Source: Spirosoma endbachense
GTDB lineage: Bacteria; Bacteroidota; Bacteroidia; Cytophagales; Spirosomataceae
Assembly (NCBI RefSeq): GCF_010233585.1
Contig: NZ_CP045997.1
Coordinates: forward strand, 4,717,284 to 4,781,283
DNA length: 64,000 bases
Direction: 5' to 3'
Part shown: positions 42,351 through 51,343 of the stretch, one piece after another
Position numbering within the stretch: the first letter of the stretch is position 1
How the letters are laid out: every line of letters begins with the position of its first letter
Notes under the pieces: model-generated
The model's database searches: none
Told to the model about the DNA's origin: nothing
What the model saw: only the letters and a program-made list of their open reading frames with translations
Position numbers and translations under genes: made by a program

Positions 42351-44546
42351 TTAGTAACAGTCCATTAGAATCTGGCTGTGCGACTGATAAACGCTTACAG
42401 ACTTTCCCAGTTTCGTCTGACAGATGGTTTCGAGCAGATCAATAACGTCCTTTTGCATCGCCAGTGACCCGCAGATCATCACTACACCTTTCATCATCAG
42501 CGCATTGGCGATGAACTCGGCATCGTGAGCGATCAGGCTGCTCACGTACTGCCTGTCGCCTTCCCGCGAATAAGCCACATGCAGGCTCGTGAGTTTTTGA
42601 GTCGTCTGGCTTGCTTCCAGAAAGTTCCGGTAGCTATCGAACGATGCGCTTTGCCGGAAACCGCAGTACAAATGACAGGGTATCTGCTGCTTATTCTGGC
42701 TAATCATACCCAGAAACGGCGCAATGCCAGTGCCATTGGCGATCATCACGACGACTGGCGCATTTTGGGGAAAATGAAAATGATCGTTAGAAACGACTCG
42801 AGCCCTGATCGTTTCGCCGGGCGTTAACTCGTGTAAAAAGCCAGATCCTAACCCGCCTGGGTGGAGCCTGACACTCAACTGAAGCTCTTTTTCCAGCACG
42901 CCAATCGAATACAGGCGTTCCCTGTGGTCATTGGCCGGATAAATGGCCAGCAAATCACCCGATGTAACACTCCGCCGACGACGGGCCCGCAGCCGGATCA
43001 GGAAGGTTCCGTCAGACTGCTCGGTGCGGGTGTTATTGGTCACGGTCAAAGTCTCAAAACGGGATACTGGTCCCTTCAACAGATCAGACGAAACCGGCAT
43101 TGGCCGGTCGGCCTGCTGCGACCAGGCTTCGGCCCATAAACCAAAATCTTCCGGCGACCGATCATTGACGGTATGGATGTCGACCAGTGGAACAGCCCAG
43201 GGCTGACCGGCCAGCACCTGATTGACCTCAAACGCAAACTGGCAGAAATCGGGATAGGCGTGCGACCCGAAACCGAGCACCGAATAACGAACAGGCTGCG
43301 GCTGCGGGTATTTTTCGACCAGAGCCGCAAATTTTTGGGCATTCGTCGGAGCTTCGCCGAGCCCATAGGTTGCAGTCAGGGCGATCAGGTACTCTGCTTT
43401 GGGGAAAACGGTGTAGTTGTTAAACTCGGTCAAAAAGGTTTTCTCACCCTGTTTGATCAACTGCTGGTGAATTGCCTGTGCAAAGCGAAACGTACTGCCG
43501 TTCTCTGACCCGACCAGGATAATAAACCGGCTTTCATCGGCTGAGTACTTGTTTTTGACGCGGTTGGCCCGTCGTTTCCAGGTAATGGCAAAACCAGAAT
43601 AGATGAAAAAGAGAATATTCCCCGAAGCCACTGCCAGGATGATAGCCCAGATTGCGCTCGTTCGACCCGTGTGTAGATCCAGGCTTAGGTTGGTCAGTAA
43701 GACGGCGGCCGGATACCGGTTTTCGCTCAGGATGTCGCCCGTAATTTGATTGACGGTCAATTCTCGATCCTTGAGTTTTAGCGTATAGTAGTCCTCGACG
43801 TCTTCCGAAAACGGAAATTCGATGGTCTGTACGTCCGCAAGTCGTGTGTTTTTAAATACCGAAAAATCGGCCAGTTTTCGTTCTGGCTTTGACTGAATAG
43901 CGTCGAAATCGATTTTGGGCGAAACTTTATCCTCACCGACCAGACCAAACCGGGCCAGTGAAAGGTAAGTCCCCGAAAGCGCAATGACAAAGATTGGAAT
44001 CAGCGACAGCCGTCCCAGCACGACGTGGTAATACTGGGCAAAATTGTCCCGAACGATCCGGGTAAAGAACCGCTTTACTCCCCGCTGACGCTGGATAATC
44101 AGCATGGTGCCTGAAACAGTAATCAACAGCAGCAGAAACGCGGTTAGTCCAATAAAAAACCGACCGGCTTCGTGCAGAAACAGGGACCGATGGAGAGCGG
44201 TGACCCACTGGAAAAATTCACTTTGTTTCGTGGGAATACCCAGAATTTTGCCCGTCTGCGGATCAATGTAAGCGGTCAGGTTTTTTCCATCGGCATCGCT
44301 CCCCTTGATCTGCACAAACTGGTTGGCATCGACGCTCAGTTCACTGATTTCGGTATAGCTTTTTTTCAGAACTGGCAGCGTCTGAGCCAGGGTAAGTTGA
44401 CTAATGGTATCGACACGATACGGCTGAATTTTTTGCGATACGGGTTCGAACGCCAGTATGATTCCTGTGGTCGAGGCCAGGGTCAGCAAAAGAAAAGAAG
44501 ATACAGCCAACACCAAGTGGCTGTATCTCCAAACAGAAATGGTCAT
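42351..44546 (-). CDS. PepSY-domain membrane flavodoxin/FAD reductase
   Basis: 731 residues. The N-terminal PepSY_TM part (about 1-330) has membrane helices (LVLAVSSFLLLTLASTTGIILA, FLLLLITVSGTMLII, LSLIPIFVIALSGTYLSL, AIILAVASGNILFFIYSGFAI) and periplasmic PepSY segments. A cytoplasmic flavodoxin domain starts near residue 345 (LVGSENGSTFRFAQAIHQQL). A sulfite-reductase-type FAD/NADPH module follows, with ERLYSIG (RxYS) and MIANGTGIAPFLGMI. The protein should carry electrons from NADPH across the inner membrane to periplasmic acceptors such as a flavinylated DUF2271 protein or ferric chelates. It is 61 bp downstream of the DUF2271 gene. Confidence 0.9.
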   Translation of the reverse strand: MTISVWRYSHLVLAVSSFLLLTLASTTGIILAFEPVSQKIQPYRVDTISQLTLAQTLPVLKKSYTEISELSVDANQFVQIKGSDADGKNLTAYIDPQTGKILGIPTKQSEFFQWVTALHRSLFLHEAGRFFIGLTAFLLLLITVSGTMLIIQRQRGVKRFFTRIVRDNFAQYYHVVLGRLSLIPIFVIALSGTYLSLARFGLVGEDKVSPKIDFDAIQSKPERKLADFSVFKNTRLADVQTIEFPFSEDVEDYYTLKLKDRELTVNQITGDILSENRYPAAVLLTNLSLDLHTGRTSAIWAIILAVASGNILFFIYSGFAITWKRRANRVKNKYSADESRFIILVGSENGSTFRFAQAIHQQLIKQGEKTFLTEFNNYTVFPKAEYLIALTATYGLGEAPTNAQKFAALVEKYPQPQPVRYSVLGFGSHAYPDFCQFAFEVNQVLAGQPWAVPLVDIHTVNDRSPEDFGLWAEAWSQQADRPMPVSSDLLKGPVSRFETLTVTNNTRTEQSDGTFLIRLRARRRRSVTSGDLLAIYPANDHRERLYSIGVLEKELQLSVRLHPGGLGSGFLHELTPGETIRARVVSNDHFHFPQNAPVVVMIANGTGIAPFLGMISQNKQQIPCHLYCGFRQSASFDSYRNFLEASQTTQKLTSLHVAYSREGDRQYVSSLIAHDAEFIANALMMKGVVMICGSLAMQKDVIDLLETICQTKLGKSVSVYQSHSQILMDCY

Positions 44547-44607
44547 AAATCCGGCCGCGATTAATTAGGGCAACGTAACGTGGTTGGTATAACGTGGTTG
44601 ACACAAC

Positions 44608-45111
44608 TCAGTTACTGGTATTGGGGCTGAAGCGTACGTAGCGAATATAACCCGTCCCTTCACTCTTGGCGGAAAGTCCTTCGGTCGTGAGCGGAATTTC
44701 GAGATCTTTCGCGTGATCTTCCTTATCCTCTACGGCACTTTCGAACCGCAGTTTGTACTCTTTATTGAGCTTCGAATTGTCGATTTCCAGCACGATGACG
44801 CTACGATCTCCGCCAGCCACCGATGCTCCGGAAATCGCGCTGATATTAGTCGTTTTTTTGCCCACGGCCTTATACCATTCCTTAACGTCAGGATACCATT
44901 TTTTATCGGAGCCGAGTACATACAGTGTTTTCTCGTAGACACCTTTTCCGTTCATGAGCGAAACGGCGATATACGCTTTTTCGCCCATGTAGTTGGTCAT
45001 CTGGATCATACACTTGTACTGGGTGGTTCCCGACTGTTGAGCAAACGAAGCCGATGATCCGGCAACCACCAGGGTCAGGACCAGCAGGCTGATTTTATGC
45101 AAACAAGACAT
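44608..45111 (-). CDS. DUF2271 periplasmic protein with flavinylation-like SGAS motif
   Basis: 167 residues with signal peptide (hydrophobic ISLLVLTLVVAGSSASFA, then Q). The DUF2271 pattern is visible as MTNYMGEKAYIAVSLMNGKG, YEKTLYVLGSDKKWYPDVKEWY and ISAISGASVAGG. Residues 94-97 (SGAS) fit the [S/T]GA[T/S] acceptor motif recognised by ApbE, with Ser97 as the putative FMN-carrying residue. The ApbE gene and the PepSY reductase beside it form the expected donor chain. It lies 4 nt after the ankyrin-protein stop, so the two are coupled. Flavinylation is an inference from the motif and neighbours. Confidence 0.85.
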   Translation of the reverse strand: MSCLHKISLLVLTLVVAGSSASFAQQSGTTQYKCMIQMTNYMGEKAYIAVSLMNGKGVYEKTLYVLGSDKKWYPDVKEWYKAVGKKTTNISAISGASVAGGDRSVIVLEIDNSKLNKEYKLRFESAVEDKEDHAKDLEIPLTTEGLSAKSEGTGYIRYVRFSPNTSN

Positions 45112-45115
45112 ACAC

Positions 45116-46594
45116 TTATTTCAGAAAGTTAACAGACACGTTGTTTTTAGCCAATGATTCATTTTCACTGGCCAGATCGAAAGCGGTTTCTTTGAAGTTG
45201 GTCGGAATATCCTTTTTGGCGCCAATAGACAACAGATATTTAAGCATGGCATCATCTTTCGATACCATGGCTGCCTTATGCAGGGCCGTAATACCTTCCT
45301 TGTTTTTGCTGTTTACGTCGATCTGGAGAGGCTCCAGCCGTTTCACCAGCGAAAGGTCATTTTTGGCAACTGCCAGATGGTACAGCGTATTGCCGTTCTT
45401 CTGGGGAGCCTTAAGGTCAAGCCCTTTATCCTGAATCAGTTTCAGTTTCGCATCAAATTCATCGGCACGTGGGCCGTTACCGGCATAGGACTGTACCAGA
45501 TAAGCGGCCAGATTATCGCCGTTTTTATCCGTTACATTAACGTCTGCTCCTTTATTTAACAGATAGCCTATTACTTCGGGTGAATTACCCCGCACCGCCA
45601 AAGCCAGTGCTGTTGCGCCCTTCTGGTTGCTCTGGTTGATGTTTTTTACGTTCGGTTGCAGTATTTCCAGAACGGTAATATCCCGGTTGGCAGCGGCTGC
45701 ATTCATAAAGGCCGTATTACCTTCTTCGTCGGCCTGATTGACATCGACGCCTTTCGCCAGAAAATACTGGATAATTTCATTCTGCTTGGGTCTGCGAACA
45801 AGCGCGTGCAGGACGTTTTCACCGGCTTTGTTGGTTGCGGTCGGTTTGATGTTAAGACTTTCCAGGTATTGAAACACCTCGATGGAATTAGCACCCTGAC
45901 GCCCGCCCTGGCTGGCCATAATCATGGCGGTCTCGTTGACCGGAACACCTCGTTGCAGCAGCGCTTTCAGGATATTAATATTGCCACCCCGTGCTGCATA
46001 ACTAAACGCGTTGTTACCAGCGGCATCGGTACTTTTCAAATCAAGACCTTTCGCGACAAAATAATCGGTCAGCTTTAGATCCTTGTCGTTGGCAATCGCA
46101 ATCAGTAAGGCATTGGCCCCGTCATGATTCAGATCCTTCTTTAGATCTGCTCCATTTTGGAGGCACAATTCATAGACCTGTGTGTTCGGCTGGCCACTAC
46201 CGGCCGCAAAATTCAAGACGGTCATGCCGTGGCTGTCTTCTACGTTGGCTTTAGACCCTTTTGCGATCAGGTATTCCATAATGTCGACATTACCCCGATT
46301 GGCAGCCCAGTGAAGATAAATGCGGCTATCATGCGTGATCTTGTTCACGTCATTGCCGTACTGCGACAACAGATACTTGATCGTCTCGTTGGGAGCCTGG
46401 GCATTGATCGCCATCACGACGGGATCAAAACTATTTGAATTGAACTGCGACGGACTGTTTCCTTTCTCGACTTCCGCCTTAACCTGAGCCACATCAGGCT
46501 TGCCCTGCCAGAACGACTGTTCCAGCAGAACGTTTTTCTGGGCCTGAGCTGAGAAGGCGATGCCTGCCAGAATGGCGATGATTATTTTTTTCAT
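45116..46594 (-). CDS. Exported ankyrin-repeat protein
   Basis: 492 residues. A signal peptide (MKKIIIAILAGIAFSAQAQ) precedes about ten ankyrin repeats of ~33 residues, visible as DSRIYLHWAANRGNVDIMEYLIAKG, HGMTVLNFAAGSG, GANALLIAIANDK, AGNNAFSYAARGGNINILKALLQRG, EGNTAFMNAAAANRD, KGATALALAVRGNSPEVIGYLLNKG and NGNTLYHLAVAKNDLSLVKRL. It is probably a periplasmic protein-protein scaffold. It is coupled to the DUF2271 gene and precedes the PepSY reductase gene. An inverted box at 46671 lies upstream. Confidence 0.9.
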   Translation of the reverse strand: MKKIIIAILAGIAFSAQAQKNVLLEQSFWQGKPDVAQVKAEVEKGNSPSQFNSNSFDPVVMAINAQAPNETIKYLLSQYGNDVNKITHDSRIYLHWAANRGNVDIMEYLIAKGSKANVEDSHGMTVLNFAAGSGQPNTQVYELCLQNGADLKKDLNHDGANALLIAIANDKDLKLTDYFVAKGLDLKSTDAAGNNAFSYAARGGNINILKALLQRGVPVNETAMIMASQGGRQGANSIEVFQYLESLNIKPTATNKAGENVLHALVRRPKQNEIIQYFLAKGVDVNQADEEGNTAFMNAAAANRDITVLEILQPNVKNINQSNQKGATALALAVRGNSPEVIGYLLNKGADVNVTDKNGDNLAAYLVQSYAGNGPRADEFDAKLKLIQDKGLDLKAPQKNGNTLYHLAVAKNDLSLVKRLEPLQIDVNSKNKEGITALHKAAMVSKDDAMLKYLLSIGAKKDIPTNFKETAFDLASENESLAKNNVSVNFLK

Positions 46595-46670
46595 ACTGAT
46601 ATACTGGAGTTGAAATACTGATACAACTTGTTTGGGCCCTAAGCGGAAAACGAAACGGGGTGCAAATTAA

Positions 46671-46685
46671 TAAGATTCAATCTAA
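46671..46685 (-). promoter_or_regulatory. Candidate iron-responsive operator upstream of the ankyrin operon
   Basis: On the minus strand this reads TTAGATTGAATCTTA, a 15-bp near-perfect inverted repeat (one mismatch). It resembles the box at 49218-49232 before the TonB receptor gene, giving the shared consensus TTAGATTnAATCTAA. Fur- or DtxR-type regulation is likely. An AATTTG -7-like element follows closely. Confidence 0.5.
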
Positions 46686-46729
46686 ATAAGGCTTATGGGC
46701 TGCCACTATATTTAAAAAACCTATAATAA

Positions 46730-46763
46730 AAACCGATAAGGTCTCCAAAGACCTTATCGGTTT
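46730..46763 (-). terminator. Terminator of the TonB receptor gene
   Basis: Perfect 15-bp stem (AAACCGATAAGGTCT / AGACCTTATCGGTTT) with a 4-nt loop and A/T-rich outer ends, 20 bp after the receptor stop on the minus strand. Confidence 0.85.
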
Positions 46764-46782
46764 AAAATCGATCAGTACAGAA

Positions 46783-49212
46783 TTATTTAAATCGATACGA
46801 CAGTGTTGCTGTAAACTGCCGGGGTGGAATCGGCATAATGCTATAGCGGTCGTGAATCAGGTAATTCAACGTATTGGTGATGTTCGACACTTTGGCTAAT
46901 AGCGAAATTTTCTGGAATGTATAGCCTGCCGACAGGTCGAACGTTGTGAAGCCGGTCAGTGGAATCAGGCGGCTAAATTCCGGGGTTTGCCCATACGTAT
47001 TGTTGTTGCCGCCATAACGGGCTCCTGTATAAAAGGCCGACGCGCCCAGTTTTAAACCACGCAGTTGAGGCAAATCAAACGTGTAAAAAATAGTGGCATT
47101 CGCCGTGTGCGCCGGGTTGTTGGTTAGCCGTTCACCTTCGATGGGCGAACCTTTCACGAGTGATGCTTTGGTATACCGCATGTAATTATAGCCGTATCCG
47201 GTAATGAAATAGAAATTCTTCGACAGATTACCTGTCAGGTCTATTTCCAGGCCGTCGCTGGTGGTTTGACCCGTAAACTCCTTCACGTTTGCGTCGGCAT
47301 TAGCTGTTCCATCCGCTTTGAGCGGGGCCATCTGGGCAAAATTACTGTTTACAATGTGGTAAACGCCGAGGTTGGCCGTAATACGACCGTTAAACAATTC
47401 GTTTTTTACGCCCGCTTCAAACTGGTCGACAATAGAAGGTTTTAAGAGTTGCCCGTATATATCGACCCCCGAGTTGATGGTAAAATTGTTGGAGTAGCTG
47501 CCGAAAAACGAAGTGGTTTTGGTGGGCTGATACATCAGAGCCACTTTAGGTGAAAAGGCTGCATCGGTTTTGGTTTCGGCCGTGCCCCGCGTTTCAACCT
47601 GGGTCAACAGATTAAGGATGGTTGTCTGCACTGTTCGTTGCTGCGACCAACGAATACCAGCCAGAATTTTAAACTTATCGGTCAGGCTGATTAAATCCTG
47701 TGCATAGAATCCGAGCCGCGTCGAGGGCGATGTGGTCCGGCTTGTTGCAGTTGCATCGGGAATGTCGCTGCGGGCTTCGTACAGACTCGGATTCAGAATG
47801 TTGATTTTATCGTAGGACGTTTTGCCTGTCCCATAATTAACTGTATACAAATTGCTTTCACTCACTATACTAACCAAATCACTACCGACCAGCAACTGGT
47901 GGCCAATAGCGCCGGTATTGAATCGTCCGTTGAGGTTTACCTGCCCGGTAGCATTATTTTCGCTGGTCATGGTTCGGCTGAGCGTGCGGGTCCAGTCGCC
48001 GGTAGCCGATACGTTATTGTTGGGTACACCTGCTCCATAGGCACTTACATTCGTGCCCTGGGCCGAAGCAATGGCTGTCAATTTCCAGTTGTCAGAAATG
48101 GCATGGTCAATGTTCAGCGACCCGGATGTCTGATCGACATTGTTATAAGCCCAGGGTGTGTTAATGAACCGCGAACGGGGCACATCGGGAATGATGGCAT
48201 CCTGATTCAGGTTCAGCGAACCGATACCGTTATCGGGCGTCAGATCTGATTTCAGGTAATCGCCCTGAAGAAGAATGGTGGTTTTCTGGCCTAGTTTGTA
48301 GAGCAGGGATGGATTAACATATACCCGGTTCGTTTTCACGACATCCCGGTAACTTTTGGCGGTCTCATAGGTGCCGACCACCCGAAACGCCAGGTTTTTT
48401 GCCAGTGGGCCGTATACGTCAACTATGGGTTTATAAAGGCCATAACTACCGACCCGCATCGACACTTCACCACCGTGCTCGAATTTTGGCTTCTTGGTAA
48501 CCATGTTGATAATCAGACCGCCCGAAACATTGCCATATAGTAAGGCAGAACTACCTTTCAATACCTCAACCGACTCCAGAGTACTGGCTTCGGGGAAACC
48601 CATCGTGTTGGAAATGACCCCATTTTTAAAAATACTACCCCCCGCACCGGCAATGCCAATGCTATAGCCCCGTGCCGAGAACGTTTCGGCCACACCACCC
48701 CGTTGCTGGGTTAGGGATACTCCACTTACGTTTTTCAGAACATCTCCCAGGCGGGCTGCCTGCTGATTCGCGATCACAACACTGCTTACCACACCACTCA
48801 TCTGTGGAAGGTCTAAGGGCGCAATCGCAGCTTTGCCGAGGGTGACGGTTCGATTATTTCCGGTAACCTCTACTTCGCTCAATTGGGCTGCGCTTTCAAT
48901 CAGGGAGAAATCCGTTTGTGTGGTCTGACCGGCCTTCACTGTAACAGCCTTCTCCTGGGTTTGCAGACCCACGAATGTGATCTGCATCGTATAGGTGCCA
49001 GCGCTAATTCCTTTCAACTGGTAGGTGCCGTCTTCGGCTGTAATCGTTCCTTTGCGAATTTCCTTCAGACTAACATTAACGAACGAAGCTGGATTACCAT
49101 CACTGGTTTTTACACTACCACGAATTGATCCGTGTGTTTGAGCAAGACCCTCAACACTAGAGAGCGTCAACAAACTTAAACACAGAACGAAAATGGAATA
49201 AATATGTCTCAT
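46783..49212 (-). CDS. TonB-dependent siderophore receptor
   Basis: About 809 residues. The ATG at 49212 starts a signal peptide (MRHIYSIFVLCLSLLTLSSVEGLAQ); the open frame extends 25 codons further upstream but without one. Domains in order: a carboxypeptidase-regulatory-like N-terminal domain (GSIRGSVKTSDGNPASFVNVSLKEIRKGTITAEDGTYQLKGI, about 30-120), a plug (about 145-260; VEVLKGSSALLYGNVSGGLIINMVTKKP), then a 22-strand-type barrel ending FTATLSYRFK with terminal aromatic/Lys. The long siderophore-receptor class is indicated by size and YTFQKISLLAKVSNITNTLNYLIHDRYS. It imports ferric siderophores. The iron box at 49218 overlaps its translation start region. Confidence 0.93.
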   Translation of the reverse strand: MRHIYSIFVLCLSLLTLSSVEGLAQTHGSIRGSVKTSDGNPASFVNVSLKEIRKGTITAEDGTYQLKGISAGTYTMQITFVGLQTQEKAVTVKAGQTTQTDFSLIESAAQLSEVEVTGNNRTVTLGKAAIAPLDLPQMSGVVSSVVIANQQAARLGDVLKNVSGVSLTQQRGGVAETFSARGYSIGIAGAGGSIFKNGVISNTMGFPEASTLESVEVLKGSSALLYGNVSGGLIINMVTKKPKFEHGGEVSMRVGSYGLYKPIVDVYGPLAKNLAFRVVGTYETAKSYRDVVKTNRVYVNPSLLYKLGQKTTILLQGDYLKSDLTPDNGIGSLNLNQDAIIPDVPRSRFINTPWAYNNVDQTSGSLNIDHAISDNWKLTAIASAQGTNVSAYGAGVPNNNVSATGDWTRTLSRTMTSENNATGQVNLNGRFNTGAIGHQLLVGSDLVSIVSESNLYTVNYGTGKTSYDKINILNPSLYEARSDIPDATATSRTTSPSTRLGFYAQDLISLTDKFKILAGIRWSQQRTVQTTILNLLTQVETRGTAETKTDAAFSPKVALMYQPTKTTSFFGSYSNNFTINSGVDIYGQLLKPSIVDQFEAGVKNELFNGRITANLGVYHIVNSNFAQMAPLKADGTANADANVKEFTGQTTSDGLEIDLTGNLSKNFYFITGYGYNYMRYTKASLVKGSPIEGERLTNNPAHTANATIFYTFDLPQLRGLKLGASAFYTGARYGGNNNTYGQTPEFSRLIPLTGFTTFDLSAGYTFQKISLLAKVSNITNTLNYLIHDRYSIMPIPPRQFTATLSYRFK

Positions 49213-49217
49213 TTTAT

Positions 49218-49232
49218 TTAGATTAATTCTAA
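49218..49232 (-). promoter_or_regulatory. Candidate iron-responsive operator before the TonB receptor
   Basis: TTAGATTAATTCTAA (plus strand) is an inverted repeat with TTAGA/TCTAA arms, 5 nt upstream of the receptor ATG, so a bound repressor would cover the translation start region. It matches the box at 46671-46685. Confidence 0.55.
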
Positions 49233-49308
49233 TTTGATGCAAATTTGCGGCTTGAATGAGTAGAGTAGGTATCGTAACCGGGAGCATTCCTATCGAAATC
49301 GGGCTATT

Positions 49309-50316
49309 TTGGAAATAACTATAAAATCTAAAGGCGTTGACACACCGTTACGCCAGGAAGAATTGACGGGAAATGATGGACAAACTGAGCTCTTTCAGGA
49401 GAAGCAGGTCAGGATTCAGCATGAGCAGATGGGCTGTATCACCGACACTCAGCTCACAACGGGTAATTTCTTTATGGCCCACTGCAAGTTCCAGCTCACG
49501 CAATCGATCCAGCTGATTAAGGAAGTAGAAGAAGATATTATTCAACTGGATTTTGCGCTGCGGGGCGAAAGCAAGGCATTAACGGGCGGGAAGACAACGA
49601 GCCAGGCCTTCTCGACTGGTCAGCATAATATCGCCTACATTCCTCCGTCGAAAAGTGTTTATGACTACTATGCATCTCCAGAGCAACTGGATTATAGCGT
49701 AGTTGTGATTCCCAAAGAAACTTATTTTCGCCTATTACCACCTGATAGTGACTTGCATCGACACCTGGTGGCCAGGATAAATCAGCAGAAACCGGCTTAT
49801 ATCTCGGCTAAAAATCTACCGATTACGGCTGCTATGGACTGGATCATTCGGGATATGCGCGCCAGCCCGCGGACGGGCTCGTTGAAACGGTTATTTCTGG
49901 AGTCCAGGATAACTGAACTACTCATGCTTCAACTGGAGCAAATGCAGGGCGCTCAGCCCGTTGTTCTTCTATCAAAAAAAGCGGATATCCATAAAATACA
50001 CGAAGCTCGCGAAGTGCTGGATAGCAGTTACCCGAATACGCCTACGATTGTTGAATTGGCTAAACTCGTTGGTCTGAATGAATTCAACCTGAAGCGAGGA
50101 TTCAAAGAACAAATAGGTACGACAATTCTTGGCTACATTACCCAACGGCGGATGGAAGATGCCCGACACTTTTTGCTGGAAGGCGAAAAAACGATTAGTG
50201 AAATATCGTATTGGGTAGGCTATAAAAATCCGGCTCATTTTACGGTAGCCTTTAAAAAATACTTCGGTATCCTGCCTAGTGCTATGCGATCGCATCCGGG
50301 CTGTGACTTGTCTTAA
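49309..50316 (+). CDS. AraC-family regulator (PchR-like)
   Basis: 335 residues from a TTG at 49309; the next in-frame ATG (49429) would cut into the sensor part. The N-terminal ~230 residues resemble PchR/YbtA-type ligand domains (MGCITDTQLTTGNFFMAHCKFQLTQ, ALTGGKTTSQAFSTGQHNIAYIPPSKSVYDYYA). The C-terminal HTH pair is IVELAKLVGLNEFNLKRGFKEQIGTTILGYITQRRMEDARHFLL followed by ISEISYWVGYKNPAHFTVAFKKYFGILPSAMR. It is divergent from the siderophore receptor and probably activates it when siderophore is present. Confidence 0.9.
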   Translation: MEITIKSKGVDTPLRQEELTGNDGQTELFQEKQVRIQHEQMGCITDTQLTTGNFFMAHCKFQLTQSIQLIKEVEEDIIQLDFALRGESKALTGGKTTSQAFSTGQHNIAYIPPSKSVYDYYASPEQLDYSVVVIPKETYFRLLPPDSDLHRHLVARINQQKPAYISAKNLPITAAMDWIIRDMRASPRTGSLKRLFLESRITELLMLQLEQMQGAQPVVLLSKKADIHKIHEAREVLDSSYPNTPTIVELAKLVGLNEFNLKRGFKEQIGTTILGYITQRRMEDARHFLLEGEKTISEISYWVGYKNPAHFTVAFKKYFGILPSAMRSHPGCDLS

Positions 50317-50472
50317 AGGCAAGCATTCGTAGCTATTTCAAATCCAGCCTGGGTTGCAGCAATCAGAAGAGACAAACAACTGCCTGTTTTTGTATAAGTC
50401 ATCCGTTGAAATGTATAAGCCCAATGCCGTTTATCGCCTGACCTTTGCACTGAACAAATAAAGTGTAAAACA

Positions 50473-51303
50473 ATGGCAAAGACAGTGTTAATTACCGGAG
50501 CCTCTTCTGGTTTTGGCAAACAAACCGCTAAACTTTTTCACGAAAACGGATGGAACGTAATAGCGACCATGCGCTCACCCGAAAAGGAAACGGAATTGAC
50601 TCAATTGAATAATGTTCTGGTTGATTATCTGGATGTTAGCGATACCGAATCCATTCGGAAAGCAGTTAAAGCCGGTACAGATACGTTCGGTACAATTGAT
50701 GCACTCATCAACAATGCAGGCTATGGCGTGATGGGTGTTTTTGAATCTGCTACAGAAGAGCAGATTCGGCAGCAGTATGCCGTAAATGTATTCGGAATGA
50801 TGCAGGTTACTCAGGCTGTGATTCCTTATATGCGGGCTCAGGGTAGCGGAACGATCATCAATATTTCTTCATTTGGCGGTGTCGTTGCGTTACCATTTGG
50901 TAGTTTATATAACAGTTCGAAATTTGCCGTAGAAGGCTTTTCCGAAGCCTTATCGCATGAAGTGCTTCCTTTGGGGATAACAGTCAAAATCATTGAACCA
51001 GGTGGAGTCGCCACCAATTTTCGAAATGGGCTGACTATGATCAAAAATGAGATTCCTGTTTATAATCCTCTGCTGGCTTTGTTCTTTGGTCGGTATGCGC
51101 AAACGACCCAACATATCCCAAAAGCAAGTCCAGAAATGGTTGCCGCGACCATTTACAAAGCGACTACTGATGGGAAACAACAACTGCGTTATGTTGTGGG
51201 TGAGGACGCCCAGTTTTACATCGATGCCAAAACAAAAAACAGCGATGGGGACTATACGAGATTGATTCGTGATTATTTTGTCAATGATCCCGTAAGCCAA
51301 TAG
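50473..51303 (+). CDS. Short-chain dehydrogenase/reductase
   Basis: 276 residues. The cofactor motif is VLITGASSGFGKQTAKLF (TGxxxGxG), then NNAGYG, a catalytic Ser in IINISSFGG, and YNSSKFAVEG (YxxxK). The C-terminal extension includes NDPVSQ. It reduces a carbonyl or oxidises an alcohol with NAD(P). It follows the AraC-type gene by 157 bp and may be its target. Substrate is unknown. Confidence 0.93.
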   Translation: MAKTVLITGASSGFGKQTAKLFHENGWNVIATMRSPEKETELTQLNNVLVDYLDVSDTESIRKAVKAGTDTFGTIDALINNAGYGVMGVFESATEEQIRQQYAVNVFGMMQVTQAVIPYMRAQGSGTIINISSFGGVVALPFGSLYNSSKFAVEGFSEALSHEVLPLGITVKIIEPGGVATNFRNGLTMIKNEIPVYNPLLALFFGRYAQTTQHIPKASPEMVAATIYKATTDGKQQLRYVVGEDAQFYIDAKTKNSDGDYTRLIRDYFVNDPVSQ

Positions 51304-51343
51304 TGTTTGCTAATCGTCACTATTGGTTCGGTATAGGCCTAGC

